Positions 44,096 through 56,744 are shown, numbered from the stretch's first letter. The stretch: 64,000 nt of DNA from Symsagittifera roscoffensis (GCF_963678635.1 NC_087064.1:40763165-40827164), one strand, 5' to 3'. The notes: generated by a model from the sequence alone, not told the origin. Made by a program: numbers and translations.

Positions 44096-44506
44096 TGGTA
44101 CCAGATCTAAACTACATGTTATTATTGGTTATAAATTGGATATTTTATCACTATAAAATGTTTAATATTAACCAATCATGATCCATCTAACTAACAACCC
44201 ACTTATTTGTAAGTGCTGAAATTACTTGTAATTTCAGCACCAGAGAGATTTGAATTTAACTTAGAAATTAGTTACCTCTCCAAGAGACCTTCTAGCAATC
44301 GCAATAAGCCAGTATACTTTAGATCTATTGGGCCTAGCAGAGACTAGTTAAACACCCTGAGACTAGTAGATGTAAGAGTAAGATTAGGATCGGTATTAGA
44401 CTAAGAAGTTGCACGAATCTATCCGGCCGAAAATAAGATAACGTGACGAGCAGACAGTGTACCCTATCCGAAACTACTCTATGAGTTAAACCTCGGTCAC
44501 AACTCA
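44096..44506 (+). repeat. 3' LTR of element B
   Basis: 411 bp, TGG...TCA, about 97 percent identical to 25839-26247. The following CTAC repeats the four bases before the 5' LTR. Confidence 0.93.
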
Positions 44507-44510
44507 CTAC

Positions 44511-44648
44511 ATATTTTTGGCCCTGAAGGCTTAAGTGAATCTGATTTGTTAAAATATCGCTTGTGCTGTTTGAAATTCTCGACTTATCTGTGTCTTCTCT
44601 GAACAACTTCCCTTGCATAGCATCTGTCATGACTTGGTTTTCTGGCAT
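44511..44648 (-). CDS. Putative first exon of the host gene interrupted by element B
   Basis: From the ATG at 44648 a 46-codon frame (MPENQVMTDAMQGKLFRED ... SLQGQKY) runs to the edge of element B. The next bases, GTAG, are the target duplication and could be the intron donor. Joining to the acceptor at 25704 across the element keeps the frame. The peptide is hydrophilic and unlike the surrounding frames. Evidence for a gene is limited to this frame fit; I do not recognise the protein. Confidence 0.35.
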
Positions 44649-44657
44649 TTCGCTCAA

Positions 44658-45949
44658 AAAAAATTCAGCTTGCTACAATTTTCAGAATGCTGAATAACTT
44701 CAGTAAGCTAAACAACTTTCTTCAAAACTTCAAAAACGAAAAATTAGATAGCGGAATGGTTGATGAATGATTGCAAGATGGTTGGTTTGATGCATCGGTG
44801 GTTTGACCAAAAGCAAAATACTTGTTGTTCCGACTTTCGCAAGGAAAGTAACGGAATATTTGCGCGCGGGGCGGTTTTTTTTTCTCCAGACAAATTTCGA
44901 CCTTTTAACTAGCCATTTTTGACGGGATTTTTAAAATATCCGTCGAAAGTTTTTGTTGTCATGAGCTTAATTTTGAAAAGATATTTCACCTGTGATCGTT
45001 TTTCGTAAGAAAAAATATGGAAGTTTAAAGTTTGCCAATTTGGCCAATTTAGGACAATTCACGCGCCACGCGCTTTTTTATTTCGCGCTATTTCTCGCTA
45101 TTCCAAATTGGTTGAAGGAAGCTTAGTTGCCATAAATGGCGAGTTACGTTGTACTTTATATGGCGTGTGGGGGGATGACTTTCACAAAATAATCTCAAAC
45201 TTAAGAAAAAAATTCATTTTAATTTTATTGCATTTAATTTTTTCATGCTATTACTGCTCCATAGACCTTTAAAAGCAGTCTGAACATTCAGGGCTCTGCC
45301 CTAATACGAGCAGTCTTGTTAATTTTAATGTATAGTTTAATAGTTGATTGAATTGAAAGATGTCTGGATGGGTTGATGACTGGTTGCTAAGATAGACACA
45401 GAGGCGAAGCAGAGCTTCACGTTACTTGCGATACCACGCAAGTGCAGCATTGTAAGCTAGGAAACATTAAATGAGATTATTACAAAATCGAAAAACAGTC
45501 GAAAAACACAACGATCAGTATGAAATAAGCTTTTGGTTTTAACCAAGGGCCTTTGAGCCAATACTAGTCGAGTAAGCACCAATTGAGCATAAAACAAAAA
45601 AAAGCCATCAGTTTCGCCATTCAAATTTTCACTAACTTTTTGCGCAGTCGTATAGTTGTCTCATCACATCGCACACACATTTTATGGATACGGTCGGAAC
45701 ATTCAGTGCTATTGTACAGGAACCGGTTGCCCATGTTCTGTTTTGTTATTGTTTTATGGAGGTGTCAAACTGTTGTTTCGGGTATTTATTGTTCTGATCA
45801 CGTTTTGATGTGAATGGAAGGCACTATGGATAAGGATGGCCTTTCTTTTCGCCAGTTTTGGGGACTTCAATTTATGGAAAGCTGAGTCGATATTGTTGGG
45901 CAAGATGATATTTTTGGGCTATCAGTTGGATAGCGATATGGATAGTTAT
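44658..45949. other. Host spacer between elements B and C
   Basis: 1.3 kb that should hold the 5' flank of the gene at 44511-44648. The stretch 44860-45130 has GC-rich islands (GCGCGCGGGGCGG, CGCGCCACGCGC) that stand out from the AT-rich background. A plus-strand frame at 45583-45813 is not convincing. No repeat identified. Confidence 0.4.
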
Positions 45950-46310
45950 TGGAACCAGTTCTAAACTAGAATTTATAATTGGTTATGAATATCATTCTCT
46001 AATTCTATTAAATAATCTTAACTAACCAATCATATTCCATAACTAACATTTACACTTATTTGTAAGTGCTGAAAATACTTGTAGTTTCAGCACCAGAGCA
46101 ATTTGAATAAAACTTAGAACACAGTTGTTCTCCTTCTGGAAATTAATTCGGAAAAACCAGTGCACACTAGATCTATTGAGACTAGGAGATATAAGAGTAA
46201 TTTTAAGATCGGTATTAGACTAAGAAGTTGCACAGAACTATCCGGCCAAAAATAAGATAGCGTGACGAGCAGACGGTAAACCTTATCTGAAATTAATGTT
46301 ACTTGAATTA
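45950..46310 (+). repeat. 5' LTR of element C, diverged
   Basis: Aligns with the B LTR over its length: TTATTTGTAAGTGCTGAAA, TTTCAGCACCAGAG, GGATATAAGAGTAA-type and TATCCGGCC..AAGATAGCGTGACGAGCAG. The end is unclear (B's CACAACTCA is not recognisable), so the 3' boundary is approximate and no primer site can be read. Confidence 0.7.
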
Positions 46311-46325
46311 GACAATTTACTATAA

Positions 46326-46658
46326 ATGTCTCTCCGACTCAATAGATCACCGCCAGTTTTTCAAACAAAACGAGAAAAATCAGGTATTGCGGGAAGGCCA
46401 ATGACAAGGCACGATCTACGATTAGGAAGAAACCTACCGATTCATTTCATGATAGTACAAAGGAAACCGGAACAAATCTATGTATTTAGAATCCTTTCCG
46501 CAGTAAGTTTGGATTTTTGTTTACTGACATGCGATTTGAAGAAATCCTTCAGCAATCTTAATGGTGCTAAACCTACTAATTACACAAAAATGACTGAGAA
46601 AAAGATTACAAGTCCTTCCCTCGAAAAAATTTGCAGTAAATTAAAACATTTTGAATAA
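46326..46658 (+). CDS. ORF0 of element C, with internal GTAAGT donor
   Basis: Opens with MSLRLNRSPPVFQTKRE and stays open for 110 codons. Homology to B's ORF0 ends at FRILSA, exactly where GTAAGT begins (46503), a consensus 5' splice site, after a complete codon. The following 50 codons have no match and are probably intron. It is therefore likely a leader exon of about 59 codons. Its splice partner is not known; Gag, ORF3, Env or ORF5 are all possible. Confidence 0.55.
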   Translation: MSLRLNRSPPVFQTKREKSGIAGRPMTRHDLRLGRNLPIHFMIVQRKPEQIYVFRILSAVSLDFCLLTCDLKKSFSNLNGAKPTNYTKMTEKKITSPSLEKICSKLKHFE

Positions 46659-47479
46659 AATAATTTATTGGATAAAAATACAAAAATTAGTTAAAACAAA
46701 GATCATCGTTAGTTTTAATAATCTGTCATATCATTTCTTCATCCCAGCTTCATGAGCTAAAGAATAACAGCAAATTACACAAAGCTAACATCATCCTAAA
46801 CCTAAATCTTAAGTTTTTCACACTTAAACCTTTACATTAAATGTTATCAAGGCTTATCCTTGTTTATTCTGAAACTATCTTAATTTAAAAAACAGATCAT
46901 CAAGGCTTTCCTTGGATCTTTAAAAAATCACTCAAATTATATTTCTTTATTTTCTGATCATCAAGGCTTTTCTTGGATCAAACGGAAAATTTTTCCCCTC
47001 CCCACATTTTTAAAGTGTCTAACGACCTCAAACGTTGATTTACTACCCAACCCTTATCAAAGACCCAGGACTAATAGGAATTGTTGAAAGAACTAACCAT
47101 TTAAATTAAGTAAAACAGTGAAGAACTTCGGTTACTCGTCCTTCACTTGATTCCTTTCCCCTTAGATGACCCAGGCTAAAACACTTAAGCTTAGTAAGTC
47201 ATGAAATAGTATCTAACGATTTACTCGCGTTCTAATTATACCTGAAACTTGTGGTTTTTTTTTTAATATTCTCCAACACTTGATCACAAATCACAACCCC
47301 TAAGTAAGATCAATTAAGTCTATCTTAAATTAGAACTTAGTCACGAGAAATTAAAAATCATTCTCACGAATCGATATACTACTCTCTCCAACCCGTCAAA
47401 CCACGACCATCTATGCCCCAAGATAAGATAACCAAGCAAAACGCGTAAGTATTAACAGTTTAAGGAATTAAAAACCTTA
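46659..47479 (+). promoter_or_regulatory. 5' leader of element C with hairpin repeats
   Basis: Three hairpin units at 46844-46864, 46895-46918 and 46956-46979. The last two are almost identical to the units of B. The same conserved leader phrases follow (GTGTCTAACGACCTC, CCCAGGACTAATAGG, CAGTGAAGAACTTCGG). Confidence 0.65.
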
Positions 47480-49559
47480 AACCCAAATATTGAACCCATC
47501 ATCTTGAACTTCATGTCAAGAGATATTCTAGGTAACAAACAAACAATCGTAATAAATAATTGTATAATTAAAAACGAAAGATACGACCCTGTAATCACAC
47601 CACAGAGACAAACAAAATGATATATAAGATCAAAACGACAAACACGAAAAAAGACAATCATAACAAAACAAAAACAAATTATCAGAAAACAATTTTCAAA
47701 ACAAAGAAACACAGTCTCAGAATCAGGAAGAATTAAAAGGTTCCATAAACAAAAATAACCCTATTGACGATCAAATATAATTCTTGACTCAGAAGCCTCA
47801 ACAAAGGAAATATCAATCAATAAAAGGAAAACGCAAAATAAAAAATTCACATTTCTACAAACCATCCCGCCTATATAATTGGAATCAACCAATAAAACAT
47901 ATTGAATGTTACACACTAACAGTCTTACAATATAAAACATGATCGAATATATTCAAAATTTCGACAATAACTCGATACTCCCATTTTTTATAAATACAAC
48001 GACAAATCCTTGATCATTACCTAAAAGATATATGAAATAATACATCACATTATGGTATATTCACAATCGAAATCACATCACCAAAGCTAAATCACAAAAA
48101 CACCAAATACAAGCAAACGATATAGATATAGAGTTCTCAAAAGTTTTTACAGATTATATAAAAAATATACAACACTAAAACTCACAAAGAGCTAATTCCA
48201 TGTTCACAAACGATGTATTCTTAATTATTTATAGATATCTATCCATACTAGAAATGAAAGAATTACAAGGTGACTCGCCATGTCAAACATCCCGACATAC
48301 ATCTGTAAGACAAGAAATAAGTATTTTCTCAACATTTTCAAATGCAATCCGTGAAAATCTCACTGATAACGTTACATCAGAAAAGTTTAAACACGATCTA
48401 CAAAAGATACTAGCTTGGATTATAATTGATTTTTTTCATAATCTTGACCTAATATCACTAGCAAGAAAAAATGTTCAACCACAAAGTTCAGACGATGAAA
48501 CTATATTGGAAGACGAAACATATTATGTTTTTGGGACCCTGAATGGTTTCATCCATCATTTCTGAAATACCAACTGACATCTTAAGTCAAGCAATCACCA
48601 CAATTTTCATTAAAATAGGTTATGTAGAATAATCCCACTTACCATAGATGCAACACCTATAAACTATGTTTCAATATTCACCAATAGAGCAGGAAATAAT
48701 AGTTTAAACTCTACTTTTATTAAACAAGAAAATTTAAATGGAACAAGAAATTTTACATAACAAGATATTCAAACTCCATCACGGAAGAAAAAGTAGAAGA
48801 AAAAAGAAATGAAGAAAAAGTTGAAACTGTGCCAACAACACACAACAAAGCATTTCTCCTATTCATCCAACACTTACAACTCCAAAAAATAAAAACACAG
48901 TATTTTCACCAACAACTACACTATCGACAGTGAAACCTTCAGTTATTCCAAAATTTTCACAGATGGACTATCGAACATTTAGACCAGTAACAATGTCAAG
49001 ACAAACGGATAAGCAAAAAAACTTCAAATTTAAATAACTTCTTTGATTTTATTTATAACTTTTTCCAAAAATCCAAAACAACAAACCCCCTTCTATACAA
49101 ATAATCAAAATCAATCGCAATCACATAATCAAAATGTTTACCACAACAAGCTTCCCAATCAGTATTCTTTAACGATCAGCCACGAGCCACACTAGATCGT
49201 AGCGAAAACAATTTTTTTTTCATCAAAATGAAAACATAGCAAACAATCATCATACTGGGAATCAACCAGATTACTCAAACGATGATGAATATTATTATCA
49301 AAATCAACACTTTAACACAAATCATCATCACAATAACTGGAACATCGATCAACCAGATCTTTTCGAACCATATACACGAAACGAACAAAAGTAAACAAGA
49401 CATCACCCAACCTCATATAATAAATTTCAATCACAAAACCCAGTGAATACACAAAATAACCAACCAACACAAACGCAAAATGAAATCTGACTACCACATT
49501 ACTCACAAAACTTGAAATAACAAAGACTCAACTTACAAATTTTTCTCAAATACCAAATG
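47480..49559 (+). pseudogene. Gag N-terminal part of element C
   Basis: Block 1 (about 47500-47950) has GNKQTIVINNC, YDPVITP, YIRSKRQT and, near 47873, RLYNWNQPIKHIE. Block 2 starts at the ATG at 47940, overlapping the TGA of block 1 as ATGA, and contains IEFSKVFTDYIKNI, SRHTSVRQEIS and FKHDLQKILAW (open 48200-48565). Part of block 2 near 48000 is deleted compared with B. The TGA after the YLKDI segment is at the same codon as in B. A Gln/Asn-rich linker follows with many stops. Confidence 0.6.
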
Positions 49560-50213
49560 CCGCAGAATCACTTCAAATGACTGTGAATCCATACCTTATG
49601 AGTGGATCCTCAATATCTTCGAGTTAGTCATTATTGTATTCACAGGGACAGATCCCGAGTACTCCGTAGAAGATTATTTAAATGCAGTCACAGCAAATTT
49701 GATTTTAAAAATAGGATCTGAACCAGTAATAACACCACATGATCAAAACTGGATGTTTAGACGCACAGCTCAAATCCAAATCACACATGATGGCAAAGCC
49801 CAAAACTGATTTTCAGTTTTATATATAGATATTAAATCAGATTGTAAACGATTCACACAAGAATTTTCAAAAATGTTCGACTCCGTAAGAAACAAACAAC
49901 ACCAAAGAATATTGGTAAAGTGACTGAAAGTTGTTTAATTGTTTCGTAGAATTTCAAACGAAACAATTAAACAACTTGCAGTAAGAATTGAAACACTAGT
50001 AAAAAAAGCATATCCCCCTAATTCGCATGATTGTAATAATAAAAAAATGACAGAAATATTAATGAGGACGCTAACACCTCAATTACAAAAAATAGCAATA
50101 AAAAGGGAGCATCACATCCATCTTCAATACGAGATCCCGATATAGACTTCGGAAAACTAGTAGATAAACTAGAACAAGTTGAAATGACTATGAAATTGGA
50201 GAAACAGAAAATT
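49560..50213 (+). pseudogene. Gag capsid domain of element C
   Basis: FTGTDPEYSVEDYLNAV, SDCKRFTQEFSKMF and NETIKQLAVRIETLVKKAY correspond to the capsid of B. A TGG-to-TGA change interrupts the QKW motif. Between 49928 and 49977 an inverted copy of the NETIKQL codons forms a perfect 19-bp palindrome and disrupts the frame. Confidence 0.7.
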
Positions 50214-51110
50214 TAAAATTAAAATATGTAAAAAACATCCAAACGACTACTTCACAAACAAAGCATAATCATGACTGACTCTGACAGTAAACTATCTGAA
50301 AAAAATCACTCAAATATAAATATCTACGAGAAAAACCCAAACTTTAAAGGCAAATCATCATTCAAAAAACGGTGTAACTTTTGCCGCAGGTACGGACACA
50401 GCATTGCTGAATGTAGACAAGAACTACAAGATAATAAGAGCAAACCAAAAAACTTACAGAACCAAATAAATCACTTTACCAATACATGAACAAAGACCAA
50501 AACCTACCAAATAAAAGCATTCACAGAAACAACCGTTCAGGAAAAATTTTTGCTGATAACTATAATGCCTCTAGACAGCAATCACCCTTCAGATATAACT
50601 ATCATGGAAGATCTCAAAGTCAAATAAATTCACGAAATTTCTCACAAAATAGATATAGTCGATCAAACAGTCAAAACAATCGATATCGAAATAATTATTC
50701 AAGATCAAACTCAAACGGAAACAATTACTCAAACTATAACAGAAATCGTTTAAACTCAAACCCCCTAAACAAGTATTATTCAAAAGATTGTTCTAGAAAC
50801 TCCTCATACAATAGTTATTGAAACTATTCAAACAATAGGAACAGACAATACCAAAACAACAAATCACGAAACTATTCAAAGAACAGATCATACTTTAATA
50901 ATTATCACAATATATCACGTGAAAATTCTTTAAATCAAAATTCAATTTATCCAAATTGACAAAGAAATTTTTCTCAATTACCGCAGAGAAATATTACGTA
51001 ATATCAGAATTCAAAACAAAACTACAGAAGTAGTACACCTAAACATCAAAGACAATTTAACCAAGTACAATCAACTGAAGAAACTCTATCAGACCCTCCC
51101 GGTATCGATA
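50214..51110 (+). pseudogene. Gag nucleocapsid of element C: zinc knuckle and Asn/Arg/Ser-rich tail
   Basis: Frame 50271-50489 keeps an intact CCHC knuckle, CNFCRRYGHSIAEC (C-X2-C-X4-H-X4-C), which binds RNA. Frame 50486-50821 encodes NRYSRSNSQ, YRNNYSRSN and YSNYNRN repeats, continuing with a stop to about 51110. The tail is of the same kind and place as in B. Confidence 0.75.
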
Positions 51111-51974
51111 ACACTGAAACGACAAGCGAAACAGATAAGCGATAAGCGAAACAGAAAATACGCTCCCAATAAACATGATTCAGTTTGAAAACTAATACGA
51201 AACACCAATAGAATCGAATTATTACCAAAATAATCATAACAATCTCCAAAACCATGATAATATTCAAGAATTTAAAGACTGTACTGAACAAGAACTCAGT
51301 AAAAGGAAGTTAAAGCACAAACAATAAATATCAAAACGCAACAAACAAAATACAACTACCCAAAGAAAAAAAAAATTGGACAATACCACTTCTTTTAGAA
51401 AGTCCGAAGAGTAAAGATTTTCGATCACCAGACCTCGAAATTGGTTTTTTAATAGACCTAGGATCAGAATCAATTAAAATAAATATTCCCACTAGGAACG
51501 AGATACACATTTTACATCCAAAATTAACCCTCAAAAATATCAAGCAAACTAGCTACATCACAAGGATCAAGTTTAACTAATTTTGGAAAAATCCAACTAT
51601 TCCTTATTCTCACTCGAACAATGGTATATGGTAAACTCTTAACCAAACCCTTCATACAAACATTCCACATCACAGATATAAAACACCAAATAATTGGAAT
51701 ACCATTTATCACTTAATATATCCCTTATTAATACTTTTAATAGCAAAATACACATAAAAGATAAGTACACAAAAACAAAAAACTCATCCTTTACTTTTTT
51801 CAAAGACAAAAAAAAACAACCACCAATTTTCTCAAAATTCTATCCTATTTATAACCAAGAACGAAAACACCTGGAACCACTAGCAGGATATTCATATAAC
51901 TTTTCAGTAAATAAACTCCATCAATATAACATGAAACAAAATAAACAACGGCTCTATATCTGTCAGACCTTTAT
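51111..51974 (+). pseudogene. Aspartic protease region of element C
   Basis: LLESPKSKDFRSPDLEIGFL leads to the catalytic site LIDLGSES (about 51445-51470), where B has LIDSGAES, so the Ser/Thr next to the Asp is lost. KHQIIGIPFI and SKIHIKDKYTKTKNS (51694-51978 frame) follow. Confidence 0.6.
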
Positions 51975-53250
51975 TTGAAACCAATTCACAAATTTTTCCG
52001 AGTAACAATCTCATCCATCAAATACACGAAAAACATAAATTCAGATACTTTTTCACTACATATATACAATAATTCTCCATACAAAATAACATTACCTCTA
52101 GGACTTCTAGGTTATTGCGAAACAAATACAACAATCTCTCCCACATTAGAATCAGCATATAGAGTAAATCATATTTTAAAACTATTAAAAATATGTCAAT
52201 CAACAATTCTTAACGAAGAATTATCAATTTAAAAAATGATAAGTGATAACAAACAAAAAACAGACTTTTTTACAAAATTACTTTAAATTAAACCGACATT
52301 CCAGATATCAAAATACACCAAGGAACAAAAAAATCCTCACAATGTTCAGTTTTCAACATTCTCAAATTACACAAAAAAATTTAAACAACTAGCCGAACTG
52401 CTACTAAAATATCCAATGGTTTACGCCACATCTAAATTTGCTGTTGGAAAAGTAAATTCACCATTACAACTACCTCTGAAACCTGACGCATTTTCCAAAA
52501 AGCAACGAGCAAGTAAAATCCCAATTCAATTGCAAGAAAAAGTTAATAGATTACTAGATATTCTAGAACAATTTGAAATTATTTCCCACTAAATAAAGAA
52601 GAACAACCAAATCGAAACACAATCGTTAATCCCGTAAGGGTAATAATTAAAAATCGTAATAGACGCAAGATATCTCAATTCACTCACTGATGAATCTAAA
52701 TGTAATTTGCCTATAGAACCAATTCAAGTAATTTTCACAAAGATAAGCGGAAAATATTTCACAACAGCTGACATGAACAGTGCATACAATCGAATGCCAC
52801 TAGATGAACAATCACGACGCTTAACACAATTCGTCTTTGGAAACCAACAATACGAATTTAATAGATTTTTCTATGGAATTTCCATAGGACCAGCAGGATT
52901 CTCAGCATTTATGAGCAAAGTTTTTTGACCACTCATTCTCGGTTAAAATGTCATAACATATTTAGACGAAATTTTCATGCAATCACAGACAAAACACGAA
53001 AAGTTTAATGTCTTAGAATAATATCATCTAATACTACTTAAAGAAAACATGAAAGCAGCCCAGATAAATCACATTTTTTTCTCACCCGTGTAAAAATCCT
53101 TGGACATCTTTTTAAAAGAAATACGATCACTCCAATAATAACCCCCATAGACGCAACCAAAAAGCGTCAACCTCCATTAAACAAAAAGAAAATCCAAGAG
53201 TTTCTAGAAAAGCTCAATTTTCTTAAGTAAATGCGTCTATAAAATGCGAC
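51975..53250 (+). pseudogene. Reverse transcriptase of element C
   Basis: The linker 51975-52232 has ITLPLGLLGYCE. RT includes ARYLNSLTDES and the open segment 52707-52928 with FTTADMNSAYNRMPLDEQSR and FFYGISIGPAGF. The catalytic motif reads YLDE instead of YLDD (about 52960), a loss of a metal-binding Asp. Stops at 52926 and elsewhere. Confidence 0.8.
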
Positions 53251-53900
53251 TATAATTCAGACCATTTCATAACATTCTCAGACATCAAAATAATTTTGAA
53301 TGGACGACAGAACATCACAAAAGATCTGAAGAAATAAAAACACTTCTCACTGAACAATTATCATACACCATCCCAGATCCAGATCAATTATTTAATGCTA
53401 TGTGAGACGCCTCAAATTTTGGCATTGGCGCAGCATTACTAAAATCACACAGTGGAAAAATAAAAAGAATCTCATTTCAGCAAACTCAAGATATTTACTT
53501 AGGCTGAACTTAGGCTCTCTAAACTTATGAGAGAACTCACAGCTATCATATACACCCTCACCGAATATGAATTTCTAATACTTGGATCAAAACATCCAAT
53601 AGTTCTCTTTACAGACCATAATCCTATAATTTTCCTTTTCACACAGAAATCAATTCCAAAACATAGAGTTTACAGATTTCAATTAATTTCAAGGATAATC
53701 CCAAAGCTAAATATAGTTTGGACGGCAGGAAAAAATCTTGTACTTGGTAGAAACACACCATCTGAATTATTAACACGAAAAACAACAATAAAAAAACCAC
53801 AAATTAATAAGTTTTTTCTTGCAAAAGCCGAAAAATCTTCAAGACTAGAATGCAAATATGCAAACCTTACAACACTTTCCACTATATTTAGATTAATAAA
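53251..53900 (+). pseudogene. RNase H of element C
   Basis: FEWTTEHHKRSEEIK, then the DAS segment with TGA before it, RELTAIIYTLTEYEFLILG, LFTDHNPIIFLF and NIVWTAGKNLVLGRN (53527-53904 open). Equivalent to B but with a deletion in the segment after WTAGKN. Confidence 0.75.
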
Positions 53901-54449
53901 TTAATCATTATGAAGTATGCCGAAACTCTACATTAAAACCAATATCATTCATCATGGATCAAAAACAACACACAACATAAACCACTCAAACAAAAATTTG
54001 CAGGACAAATCTATTCCCTTTAATAGAAAAAAAAATTTAACTGATAATATAAATTTATCAGGACCTCCAGATACCGATACAAAACACACAAAAAATCAAG
54101 TATTTAACCTCCATGACCCTCTCGATACCATACCTCTCTGAAAGTTAGAAATTTAAAACATCTTACTACCAAATACAGAGAAATTAACAATTGAACTACT
54201 ACAAAAATACCAAAATCTTGACCCAGTCATTAGACAATTAAAATCTTGTCATACTATAAAACAAAACCCATAAAAGCAGATATCACAACTCAAGGAAACA
54301 AAACACTTCTAAGATACTTTAGAAAATTCAACAATACATCTATAAACGAGAACACAAATATTTTAGAATATCAAACATCAGAGTTAAAAGTACCATGTTT
54401 ACCACTAAGTATGATACTTCTAGCATTTCACATTCCTTAAATACTAAAG
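53901..54449 (+). pseudogene. Connector between RNase H and integrase in element C
   Basis: Two open pieces (53917-54141, with NQVFNLHDP; 54246-54440, with NKTLLRYFRKFNN) match B. No enzymatic motif. Confidence 0.5.
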
Positions 54450-55909
54450 GACATGCAGGATCACAAAAAATTACTCGGATTTCATCCAAAATGTTTACTT
54501 TCCAAATGCACCAATTTGTATTAAAGTATTATGCAATGATTGCATAACTTGCCTAATAAATAAACCATACCCACATCAAAAACAAATCGCAGAAAAACAA
54601 GATTTTAAAGGACAAGGTTTACAATTTAACCACAGAATATCATTCGACACAAAGGGACCAATTTCACCATCCCCTGAAGGAAATTCGTACATTATGGTCA
54701 TTGTTGATGCATTTGCACACTATGTAGCACTCAGCCCAGTACCACATTGTAATGCTTATTATGCATATACAACACTCTACGAACACTTGATAGCAAAATT
54801 CGGATTACCAGAAATCCTTGTCACAGATAATGGTACCGAGTTCATTATTAATGAAGTAATTGCAATATGCCATCAATATAACATCAAAATAAACCACGAA
54901 CATCTCATGCCCCTTGCACTAATGGTTTAGTCGAAGGGATGAACCGTTCATTACAAGAATACCTCAGATGTATCATAAATAGAAACGATATACTGAATCA
55001 TTAACATACTGACTGGTCAACAGACGTAAAAATATTCCCCTCAGCTTATATTTCACAAATATAACAACCTTAGGAATATCACTTTATGAAATTGTTTTAA
55101 ATCATCAAAAACCACGAAAACAAATAATGTTCAGAGCAAACTCTTCAAAAAACGCACAAGGCTTTTGCCAACCCACAAAAGAATCAATGTGTTATGATCT
55201 ACCATTATATTTACACGATGAAGATCATTTTCATCACCCACAAAATTTGAAATTAGCCTCCAGCACAGACACCAAATGGAATTTAAACAGATATAAAAAA
55301 AACAACTAAATTTATCAAAAAGTAGCCAAAACACTATTACAATGACAAAATATTCAATCCCAAATGAATTCACGATTCACACCAGCTACAAAATTAAAAA
55401 TTGGAACATTTGTCTTAATCCCAAACTTTGTAATACAAAAATGAATATCTGAAAAAGTTACAACCAATCTGAAAAAGACTATTTCTAATTATTGACAAAC
55501 CCACTGATGTAACAAATAACCTTATTGACTCAAAAAAAAAGTTGGTTAATACAAAAAAACAATCTTTTACCATACTATCCTAAAGAATACGCCCTTCGCG
55601 AACAAACACAATTATACCCGTTCACAGAACTTAAAATTGTCCACAATAACTCAGACAATAATCAAAAAGAAATAGTTGATACAAATTGCTTACCACAAAT
55701 CTTAAAAACAAAAGATACTCGACAAAAATCCCGAGAAAAAAACAGATACCTCAAAAACCAAGAAAAAAGCGAATATTAGAAGAAAAAATCTTACCGCAGG
55801 AATTAAGAGAAACCTCTTAAAACCGACAATTTATTCGAAAAGATTAAAAAACCTTCATTCAACAATCTAAAATATTAAAGAAAGTTGAATTTCAAAGACC
55901 TCTCTCTAA
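54450..55909 (+). pseudogene. Integrase of element C
   Basis: The zinc-binding part (CNDCITCLINKPYP) is at about 54530-54570. The core has VIVDAFAHY and LVTDNGTEF (54694-54930), then a frameshift before NGLVEGMNRS, so the DDE triad is split. C-terminal pieces (55127-55309; 55525-55779 with YPKEYALRE) and the closing KILKKVEFQ at about 55865-55895 match B. Confidence 0.8.
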
Positions 55910-56744
55910 TTAATTATCATTTTTAAATTTTCAGAAAAATAGCTATGTTTTTTTTCTATTCAATATTCATGCTGACACCCTTGAACAACTAGTTCAACTT
56001 TAGCCAATCAGAAGATATCTAAACATGACCTCATTCTGACACCACTTCTTTAACCGACACTTTGCAAACTTCATACTTATATATTACCGTAACTAAAGGA
56101 CCCCCAGGTCAAAAATAAGCAACACAACCATATTTGACAACCGGAATAAACAAAATCTAAATATTACAATCCTCCCCTATCAACTGGTACAAAAATCAAC
56201 AATATTGTCCCAACTTACACTCCAAAATTCCCTTTAGAAAAAATATTAAATTAGCCTAAAGAAAAAATAAGACATGATCATTTAGCCTAAAGTACAAATA
56301 ACTCCTAGATATCACCGATCATCCCATAAATAGAAACAAAATCAAAAATCTGACTCCTAGACGTTCAGACTCCTCTTCTCCAAAAATTGCCAATATTCAA
56401 CCCACTTGTCAAAAATCAAAAAACAATCCGACCACACTCAAATTTGCCACAACAAGAAAAAATAATTCGGCAAGAACAAATCATTTCTCAAATGCTTCTT
56501 TCTGATTCAGTGAGTCTTCTAAAAAACACAACTTCAAAACTTTTTTCAATCAATCAATCTTTTTTTAAATCATCATATTTTTCATTATAGATACTTTCGA
56601 AATTTTTCTTTTTCTCTTTGTAATTTTTTGCAGTTTCTTCATAAGTTTCTATTCACTTTACAACACCTACTTCAAATTTGCAAAAATCCTTGACCAACTT
56701 CTCAGGTACGATATTTCAACAACTATCTAAAAGTTAAGACAACT
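55910..56744 (+). promoter_or_regulatory. Pol-ORF3 spacer with conserved AG|GTA splice site in element C
   Basis: Pyrimidine-rich from about 56480 to 56640. Ends with ATCCTTGACCAACTTCTCAG|GTACGA (junction 56705/56706), nearly identical to B at 36812. Confidence 0.5.

Larger units (their letters stand above)
25839..44506 (+). mobile_element. Element B: complete 18.7-kb Ty3/gypsy LTR retrotransposon
   Basis: Both LTRs begin TGG-ACCAG and end AACTCA, and CTAC flanks the element on both sides (25835-25838 and 44507-44510), a 4-bp target duplication. Internal order: primer site, ORF0, leader hairpins, Gag, protease, RT, RNase H, integrase, ORF3, Env-like, ORF5, 3' region. RT before RNase H before integrase, with a YLDD RT and a GPY/F-like integrase end, identifies Ty3/gypsy. 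The size is about two to three times the usual, because of a long Gag and three 3' genes. Many stops and frameshifts make it non-autonomous now. Confidence 0.93.
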
